Source of the DNA: Stictocephala bisonia | Taxonomy: Eukaryota; Arthropoda; Insecta; Hemiptera; Membracidae | DNA: 64,000 bases | NCBI GenBank assembly: GCA_035578905.1 | Contig: JAQJVL010001203.1 | Coordinates: forward strand, 1-64,000 | Reading direction: 5' to 3' | Part shown: positions 56,880 to 64,000 of the stretch, piece by piece | How the letters are laid out: each line of letters begins with the position of its first letter | Position numbering within the stretch: position 1 is the stretch's first letter | Position numbers and translations under genes: made by a program | The notes under the pieces: model-generated | Database searches by the model: none | What the model saw: the letters and a program-made list of their open reading frames with translations, nothing else | What the model was told of the DNA's origin: nothing

Positions 56880-57117
56880 TTATCTATTTATCATCTTTGT
56901 CTAAAGTTTGTCATGGTCAGGTAAGATGGCTGATTTTTTTAAAATTAACAATTTGTTTTATTTTGAGCAATCCGGATTTAGGAAAGGCAAGTCTGTTATT
57001 TTTGCTAGTTTAGAATTTACTGAATTCATAATGGATTTGATCGACAAGAGGGAATTTGACAGGAGTGTCTTAGACGTCAGTAATGATTTTGATAGTGTTG
57101 CCAATCTCAGCTCATAA
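56880..57117 (+). pseudogene. Short LINE reverse transcriptase fragment
   Basis: Decayed + strand reading: LSSLSKVC, then FKINNLFYFEQSGFRKGKSV, then FTEFIMDLIDK, then VLDVSNDFDSVA. It corresponds to the E-Q-F-G-F-R-K-G-K-S block and the first palm aspartate (normally D-L-S-K-A-F-D). About 80 codons; no catalytic YADD. Ends at a stop at 57115. Confidence 0.75.
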
Positions 57118-57549
57118 ACGTGCTTTCATTTCTAGGGTAAATAGTGAGTTAGAACCCATTTTAAATCATATTCAAGTGGCAGGACACATTTTCTGGAATT
57201 TAATCATTTTAATAGTGTCAACCAATTTAAAACTGTCAATCATGATCAATACTTAGTAAGTATTGAGTCCTCAAGGGTTCTTCGTTTGTTTCTTTTTTAT
57301 GTTATATTTATGGGTACACTCAGTTTATCCTCATTCTATAGAATAACTCTATGTTGCGAAGTTTGTGAAGACTTTGTAGATGTTGAATTAAAAGCTTTTT
57401 AACTAACTATGTATTATTATTAAATACATTTCTGATAAAAATTTGTTACTTAGCAATGTATAAACTAAATATCTGTATTTTCTTAAACATAACAAGAGTA
57501 TAAATGTATTATATTCAACACACATTAATCAGATTTTGGTTTTATTATA

Positions 57550-58080
57550 CACTAAGTTTCCGTCTTCTACATATGATGACTCTATTGTCATAGAAACAAA
57601 TGAAATACATCACGTGACTCGCACTTTAATTTCCTAATAGTACATGTAAACAAAAACAATCAAAGACACACAATAAATAGCGATAGTGGTTCATCATATT
57701 AAAGTACCACTGTACGTGTAAGGTGGGTAGGTGGATCATTTACATTGTACCTGGATAAGTGGGTGGGTGGGTCAACATCACTGTACGTGTAAGGGTGGAC
57801 TGGTGGGTTTGTACCACTGAACATAAATGTGGGCGGGTGAGTTAATACCACTGTACGTGTGAAGGTGGGTAAACATCATATGGCAGTGGGCTGATAGTAA
57901 GTTTCCGTTGTTATACACCAGCTTTCCTTCTACATATTATGACACAGTTGCCATAAAAACAAATGAAGTACATAATATAATTCAGAGTTTCTTTCTGTTT
58001 CCAGTGGTACATAAATCAAGTCATTATTCCAAAGATTACATACTATAATAAGTGCCAATAGCGATCAGTGCATATTGATG
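57550..58080 (+). repeat. Direct duplication flanking a G-rich minisatellite
   Basis: Segments 57550-57700 and 57899-58080 share GTTTCCGT, TTCTACATAT.ATGAC, ATAAAAACAAATGAA and AATAGCGAT. Between them, CCACTGTACGTGTAAGGTGGGT recurs about four times (57707, about 57780, 57830 and 57855) with variable GTGGGTGGGTGGGT spacers. Noncoding. Confidence 0.65.
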
Positions 58081-58930
58081 ATTAAGATTAATCTACAGAA
58101 CTAATAATGAACATATAATAATTTGAATTAATTACCACTAGACCAGACAAACAGATATGAATACTAAACTATACAAACAAAAGTTTTCTTTGTGATTTAG
58201 GACTGACAGACCTGCAATTGATTGCTGATTTGATATAGTTAAGAGCAAATAAAAATGTAAAAAATATTTTTACTATGAAGCGAATGTTTGAAACAATGAA
58301 GCTGTGCAAGTAGTTGGCATTTGATGAAAGTGCAAGCCAGTAAATAACAAAACACAGAATTTGTGGAAAATATGGTCACCTCCCTCTATGACATCTGCTT
58401 TCATGCCATACTAACAATCTTCACATATGTCGGACTTAATAGTAAATTGTATATTATAAATATCCTAACATTTGAATATGTAATATTCATGGTTGTAATA
58501 GTAGGTAAAAAAATCATTTGTGTATTATTGATCCAATAAAATGTTGAATTGTCCTATCATAGAACCTTAAAAGTACATAAATTTCTTAGACCTTTGAAAA
58601 TGAGATAAAAATTATTTAAGGGTCGGAGTTGGGACAAACAAGTCCTCTCTAACACTCAACTTCATATATGATAGTGAAGTATATAAACAAGAACGAATAT
58701 ACATTAATTTGATTGATTTTTTATCCTGTTAAAGCCTTTCAAAATAAGTATTATGAGTGGCTAGTACAAAGAAAGGCTAGTACATTTACTGTCATTACAA
58801 TGAAATTCATGTTTTGAATTTATAGGTGCTAATTTAAGATGATATAAATCTAAACTAAAAGAGTAATATACTTAAATCTAAAACTATACATAAAGACAGA
58901 AACAAAATAATATGCTTAAAAAATTGAATA
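58081..58930. other. No gene seen
   Basis: AT-rich intron sequence without supported features. Confidence 0.3.
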
Positions 58931-58937
58931 GTGAAAA

Positions 58938-59198
58938 ATGACACGCTCTGAACCCAGCACAACCAAAGACACTGTCAAGATTTGTAATGTTACGACACTG
59001 AAAACCCCTTCATATGTGAGTAGTGTGAATAAAAGTTCCCTTGAAGCTACAGATGAATATGAGGACAAAACACCTTACCGCGGAAAACTATCAAATGACG
59101 TGGCAGGAGAGAGCTACAAGCTCACCAGGTATACAGGTGACTCGTCTTTTGGGACGAAGGGTCGTGGGATGTTTTCATACTATATGTATTATAGGTGA
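58938..59198 (+). CDS. Unrecognised 86-codon ORF, possible exon
   Basis: Begins ATG at 58938 (MTRSEPSTTKDTVK). Hydrophilic, Ser/Thr/Lys-rich, with a base composition higher in GC than its surroundings. CAG|GTATAC and CAG|GTGACT near 59128-59140 could be splice donors, which would leave out the last codons. No domain or similarity recognised. It lies in the presumed last PRDM intron in the sense orientation, but no good acceptor precedes it. It could equally be part of an unknown repeat. Confidence 0.25.
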   Translation: MTRSEPSTTKDTVKICNVTTLKTPSYVSSVNKSSLEATDEYEDKTPYRGKLSNDVAGESYKLTRYTGDSSFGTKGRGMFSYYMYYR

Positions 59199-59250
59199 AG
59201 GAACGGTTATTGGTGCTGTCACAGTGCAAAGCTTCCAAATGTGTTTCTAA

Positions 59251-61406
59251 TTAAAGAAAGTAATCTATTCGAATCTAACCTCTATACTGCTGTAACTAAT
59301 TATTGACTCAGTATTTTATTTGATGAATACATTAGTTTGAATATTGAATAATTTTGCATTTTGAAAACAATTATAGTTCCTTGTGGAGTGTTTGTCATTA
59401 ATATAATTGAATCTGTGTTTACACTTTTTCATGCGTGTTTAACTAATTTATTTATGTTGTAATTTTGTTGTGTTCTCTTTTTTAACTTCTAGCTGTCAGG
59501 GGTCTATTGTTTCACAAATGTTTTTTTTATTATATTCACAAGTAAAACAACATTTTTGGAAGACCACTCTTCATTGTTAGAATATCATTTTAACGATTGG
59601 CTTTATTTCGGCTATTGAATGCTGTTATAATTTTATATTTCCCACCAGTGCATCTAATTTGATCTGAGAGGTTTTGTGTATAGTGTAGTCTCAATTATCT
59701 GAAGTTAATTGGATCAAGAGCAACTTAAATACGAAAAGCGTGTCTAATACGGAATATAGTATGGTAAACCTAAGTAAGCCTGTAAAGAGTGAACCAATGG
59801 TGTTCAAACAAATCTATTGACTGTTATTTTATTCTTAGATAAATATTGAAAAAAAACCCACACAAACATAACTGATTTTGTTCTTTTGTTTCACTCATCA
59901 TGTAAATGTAAATCTTCAACAAGAAAAACCTAAAGTGTAGTAATTAAGTAGCAATGCAACATAGCTCTGAATAAAGAAAATGGTGGCTCTATTGATAACC
60001 ATTACAAAAATAATGCTCTCGACCTCTGCCGGCATTCCAGACTGCATAATCAGTTAACATGCTCATATAGCTTAACTTAGGAAAGCCTTCGTTCAAATTC
60101 CTTCATTGTTTCACATAGTTGATTCACACACTTTAAAATAGGATGATTTACTCACTTTAAAATACGTTTATTACATTTTAAATTTCTTTTATTACATGAT
60201 GTGATGTTTTGGGATAACTCCAGTGAGTCATGTTAAGTCTCTGTTATGCATAAGAGAGTTTTATGTTTTGTAACTCACTCTACTATTAATGACTTGCAAA
60301 ACTTTTCCAAAATATAAACATTCTTCCACTTCCTTCCCTGTACAATTTCAACTGCATAATGTTTGTATTTTCTAATTTAGAAATGTTTAATAAATAAAAT
60401 CACCATCATAGCACTAAACAATTCTTACCAGCTACATCAGGACAGAATAATTAATGCTCTAACTACTTTGTACTATATCAAGGTCATGCTCATTTTGAAC
60501 TATATCATTATTGAATATTTCTATTTTGTGTTGATTATTATATAGCATCATATTAGTTTTAAACACAGTTTTGTTATTTTGCATATATTAACAAATCTAA
60601 ATCTTAATTGAATTTATGTATATTACAATATGTTTAACAGACACTGAATAGACACATAACAACATTGCACCTCTGTATGTCTTCTTCTACACATGATGAC
60701 TAACTCTGGTATTCATTGTCGAATTCAATTTTGGAATAACCCCAGCATGTTAAGTAATAATAACCAGCTGTTATTTTAAGTCTTAATAATAATAACATGA
60801 CTTGAAATTTAGGAATTTGCTGGCAGCTAACAGAATTTAACTTTATTTTATGTATACCTGTTCATGTTTGGTCTACCTCAGTTGAGGCAAAACTTAGTTA
60901 ATCAAAATTTGGACAAACAAGACTGTACTGTATATGGAATGGATATGAATACTTTATGTTTATCAGTCTAGGTTAAAGTTTGATGTGTTTCCTTACTTTG
61001 TTTTATTTCCTTATTGTAGAGTCAGGTTAGGCATTCTTAATCAAATGTTTGGAAATATTTACTAATCCATTTTTCTAAGCTTTTTTTGTTAGAACAGATT
61101 GATCATGTTTCCTCAAACAGAGAAAGGGGCTAATTGATGAGGCGTGATTATAGTAAAATTTAGATATTTATGTATGCATGTTTCGTATAGACTGACATTT
61201 TAAATTCATTCTCTTTTTTTCAACTTTCACAACAACAAAATATTGACTTAAAATTTTTATAGTTGGTTGTTGACTCCATTCTTTAAAAAAATGATTTGCT
61301 TAAGCAATGACTTCAGCAGACAAATGAGTCATTCACATAATTTATCTGGCGTTGAATATTTTTAAATGCTTGTTTCTTATTTAAAATTTGTCTTTTTGAT
61401 CAACAG
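59251..61406. other. Intron sequence, no gene seen
   Basis: AT-rich, with no ORF or repeat structure supported, ending in the pyrimidine-rich acceptor before the exon at 61407. Confidence 0.35.
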
Positions 61407-61470
61407 GCACAAAATGAGATTCCAACTTCATCTAAGCTAAACCTACTGGATATGACAGTGATGGAAGAAA
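61407..61470 (+). CDS. Probable next exon of the PRDM-family gene
   Basis: A 64-bp stretch between TTTTTGATCAACAG and AAA|GTAAGT. It starts in phase 0, as required after the exon at 46903-47049, and ends in phase 1. It encodes QNEIPTSSKLNLLDMTVMEE, with no known domain but a composition typical of a linker after the PR domain. Evidence is only splice-site quality and phase; it could belong to another gene. The intron would be 14.4 kb. Confidence 0.45.
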
Positions 61471-61998
61471 GTAAGTTTTCTCTTATAAAATTGTACACAT
61501 AAATGATAAATAAGCAGTAGGGATAGGCGAGCCTGGACTTTTTCGGATTATCTGAGGATTTTTCATGTCTAGATATATCCAATGCGGCTGTTTTCATTTC
61601 AGAATACTTTCAGGAACATTGAATGAAATAATAATGTCCAATCAATTGTTGTACTTCTAGTCTTACGCAAATTAATTAACAATCTATATCACGATAGGGC
61701 TCAACTTTACAACAGTCAAATTCATTTGACAGCATAGTTGACAGGATCCAACCACAAGATAAACATGAAATATTCATGTCAGAAAATATCTGTAGCCACA
61801 CACCATTATTGAAGAAGAGGCACTGTTGAAGAAAGAGATGTAATTATATCTTGTTCATAATCACTTTGACAGTAGTTGTAAGTGTCTTGGTAATGACTAA
61901 TATCCTTGATTACTTCATTACTTACAAATAGATATCTCATATAATAGGAGTAGTTGTGCCAGTAATTTTGTTAGTGAGGTATGCTACTACAGCTGGAT
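61471..61998. other. No gene seen
   Basis: Intronic AT-rich sequence between the candidate exon and the tail of LINE-G. Confidence 0.35.
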
Positions 61999-62001
61999 TA
62001 A

Positions 62002-62027
62002 AATAATAATAATAATAATAATAATAA
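62002..62027. repeat. AAT trinucleotide repeat (LINE-G 3' tail)
   Basis: About nine AAT units. On the minus strand they are the ATT tail of LINE-G. Confidence 0.9.
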
Positions 62028-62208
62028 AACTTTTATTGCATTATGACAATTATAAACATTGTATTGCAAAAGTCATATTTTTTAATAATTTGCCATCCAT
62101 TCTTACAATTCACCCTTTCAAACATACATATATTGACAGACACCCAAATTCCCACTCATCGCCAATTGAACCTCTTCAACTTCAATTGTGTTATTCATTT
62201 TCCCCCTC

Positions 62209-64000
62209 CTAGTTATGTGCAAAGAATTCGTCTATACTATAAAATGCTTGTTTTGAAAGAAACTTCTTGAGACGACTCTTGAACGCCTTGGGCGTTGTAG
62301 CACTTTTGATAAATTCTGGTAACTTGTTGACTATACGAACGCCCATCTGTGAAGGCAGGCGTTCATAGACTACCGTTCTATGACGACCAGTTCGGTAGTT
62401 GTCCCTGCCTCTAGTGTCGTATGTATGTATATCTCTGCCTCTTGTGATAGTAGTCTTGTACCTACCATATGTAGCAGTCTCAAGAATGTAGAGGCAAGGT
62501 AATGTTAATATATTTAACTCTTTGAATTTTGGCCTGCACGACTCTCTGAAATTCATTTTTAGGATGATTCTAACTGCCATTTTTTGAATTCTAAATATTC
62601 TGTCAAAGTTAGTGTTGGAACATCTTCCCCATAGCACTAATCCATATGTAATATGAGGGTAGATCAACCCGTAATAAGCCGTCATCAGTAACTGAGTTGG
62701 GCAGAATTTAGCTAAATTTCTCAAAGCATAAATGCCTGATGATAACCTTTTACACAAATTTTCGACGTGGACATTCCAAGTCAGCCCTCGATCTAGGTGC
62801 ATTCCAAGGAATTTAGTTGAATTTTTGTCTTTAATTTCAGTTTCATTTATTATGACCGTCGGACCTCCTTCCGAGTCCGACGCCCGCAAACAAAACTGCA
62901 TACATGCTGATTTTTCTGGATTGATATTAAGATTGAGTTGTTGGAAGTGCTGAATGCAATTATTTATTTCAACAAAAGCCCGCACTTCCAATTGCTCATT
63001 TGAATTTTCTGAGAAAGAGACAGTCGTGTCATCAGCGTACTGCACGAGTGACCCATGCTGCAGTGATGAACCAATTTCGTTTACATATATCAAAAATAGG
63101 AGGGGGCTAAGAATTGATCCCTGTGGGACTCCATACTTTAGGTTTTTAGATCCGGACCGTACTTCATATATTTGAACAATTTGTGATCTATTTTTAAGAT
63201 ATGACTCAAGCCACTCGAGTGGAATTCCGCGGATTCCGTGACTATGCATTTTCTTAAGAAGAATTGTGTGGTCAACACAGTCAAAGGCCTTGGAGAGGTC
63301 CAGAAACACACTAAGTGTGGCCTTTCTATTCTCCAAGCTCTCTATAATTTTCTCAACCAAATTCACGACTGCATCGATTGTTGATCGACCCTTTCTGAAT
63401 CCAAATTGATCCTTCGAAATGAGATTGTATTTTTCTAAGAAGCTTACCATACGGGATAAGTATAGCTTCTCAAAGACTTTACTTATTACTGGCAAAATTG
63501 AAACAGGCCGGTAATTTTGAATTGATGCTGGATCCCCTTTTTTGAAAATTGGTGTCACCTTTGCAGTTTTTAATATGGAAGGAAAATTTCCTGTTGAAAA
63601 AGAGAGATTTATCAGATGTTCCAGAGGTTTATAAATATGGGTTGAGCATTTTTTTAGAAGCCATGTAGACATGAAATTCACATCACTTGACTTTTTAGGT
63701 GCCAGTTCTCTAATTACTTTCTCAATCTCCTGTTCCGTAACTGGGGCCAATACCATAGAGGCTGCTGGACTCCGTCTTAAGGGGACAGGAGTCTGGCCTC
63801 GCTGTAAGTGTGGTCCCTGATTAATTCCTATCGAAGAAAAGAAGGAATTGAACTCTTCCGAAATTCTTTGGCCATCACAAATATGTTCATTACAAATTTC
63901 AAGTTGGATTTGTTTGTCTTTTCGTGAAACTTTATTATCAATAATCGACCAGGCGGTTTTTGAAATATTTTTTGAAGATATAATGGCTTTATTGACATCA
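62209..64000 (-). CDS. LINE-G ORF2, reverse transcriptase (partial at window edge, uninterrupted)
   Basis: The frame is open without stops over 597 codons, from the window edge to a stop at 62209-62211; an internal Met at 63756 is not the real start, since coding continues upstream (NISKTAWSIIDNKVSRK). RT blocks: YRPVSILPVISKVFEK, KDQFGFRKGRSTIDAVVNLV, VFLDLSKAFDCVDH, YGVPQGSILSPLLFL and the catalytic QYADDTT (63028-63039). Then come LNINPEKSACM, FLGMHLDRGLTWN and AYYGLIYPHITYGLVLWG, with the C-terminus ending FYSIDEFFAHN. No lesion seen; this copy may be active if its 5' part is intact. Confidence 0.92.
   Translation of the reverse strand, partial: DVNKAIISSKNISKTAWSIIDNKVSRKDKQIQLEICNEHICDGQRISEEFNSFFSSIGINQGPHLQRGQTPVPLRRSPAASMVLAPVTEQEIEKVIRELAPKKSSDVNFMSTWLLKKCSTHIYKPLEHLINLSFSTGNFPSILKTAKVTPIFKKGDPASIQNYRPVSILPVISKVFEKLYLSRMVSFLEKYNLISKDQFGFRKGRSTIDAVVNLVEKIIESLENRKATLSVFLDLSKAFDCVDHTILLKKMHSHGIRGIPLEWLESYLKNRSQIVQIYEVRSGSKNLKYGVPQGSILSPLLFLIYVNEIGSSLQHGSLVQYADDTTVSFSENSNEQLEVRAFVEINNCIQHFQQLNLNINPEKSACMQFCLRASDSEGGPTVIINETEIKDKNSTKFLGMHLDRGLTWNVHVENLCKRLSSGIYALRNLAKFCPTQLLMTAYYGLIYPHITYGLVLWGRCSNTNFDRIFRIQKMAVRIILKMNFRESCRPKFKELNILTLPCLYILETATYGRYKTTITRGRDIHTYDTRGRDNYRTGRHRTVVYERLPSQMGVRIVNKLPEFIKSATTPKAFKSRLKKFLSKQAFYSIDEFFAHN

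Larger units (their letters stand above)
62000..64000 (-). mobile_element. LINE-G: non-LTR retrotransposon, 3' part, minus strand
   Basis: The minus strand ends with AATGCAATAAAAGTTTTA and ATT repeats (62002-62027). The coding frame is open from the right window edge to 62209. It is inserted opposite to the PRDM gene, so its 5' half lies outside the window. Tail type and RT place it in the CR1/L2-like group. Confidence 0.85.

Noticed and set aside
62732..63175. Two plus-strand ORFs opposite LINE-G RT
   Set aside because: Antisense of a well-supported RT frame.
1..64000. tRNA, rRNA or CRISPR features
   Set aside because: No cloverleaf, rRNA core or spaced direct-repeat array was seen on either strand by eye. 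A tRNAscan or Infernal run would be decisive.

Overview
The window looks like an arthropod nuclear genome, most likely an insect. It is AT-rich, has spliced exons with GT..AG borders, carries scattered GGTTAGGTTAGG-type motifs, and is packed with non-LTR retrotransposons, mariner, piggyBac-like and other DNA transposons. The short palindrome AGGCCT recurs in a TAGGCCTA context; I have seen this in hemipteran assemblies, but the species is inference. No bacterial features, tRNA, rRNA or CRISPR array were seen.

The only clear host gene is a PR/SET-domain (PRDM-family) gene on the + strand. Its exons lie at 31817-32079, 42700-42819 and 46903-47049, all phase-compatible, with a probable fourth at 61407-61470. 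The introns are 10.6, 4.1 and about 14.4 kb long and full of mobile elements. A short minus-strand ORF at 29305-29451 and a possible + strand first exon at 29506-29545 face away from each other and may mark a bidirectional promoter.

Everything else is mostly transposons. Left part (1-6.1 kb): a duplicated repeat block, whose uninterrupted second copy is at 24.9-26.0 kb, was interrupted by a LINE 3' fragment. That fragment was in turn interrupted by a 3.86-kb DNA transposon (1121-4978) with perfect 32-bp terminal repeats and an uninterrupted 857-aa transposase. 8.7-14.1 kb: a LINE whose ORF1 carries a methyl-CpG-binding domain, a coiled coil and an SGNH esterase. 14.8-18.8 kb: a piggyBac relic and two more LINE copies. 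21.9-28.6 kb: two long-inverted-repeat (foldback) elements around a LINE copy that lost its reverse transcriptase core. 34-45.9 kb: LINE relics, a third foldback element, a second probable piggyBac relic, and a mariner nested in an RTE-type LINE. 47.9-55.5 kb: a nearly complete LINE whose ORF1 carries a ULP1-type cysteine protease and an SGNH hydrolase, interrupted by a 1.5-kb insertion containing a 332-bp palindrome. 62.0-64.0 kb: a LINE with an open EN-RT reading frame that runs off the window.

The most notable content is the pair of LINE ORF1 proteins with captured chromatin or regulatory domains: an MBD whose methyl-CpG contact residues are all kept, and a ULP1-like protease whose triad is kept at canonical spacing. 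Both sit next to SGNH esterase domains and upstream of endonuclease-reverse transcriptase ORFs.
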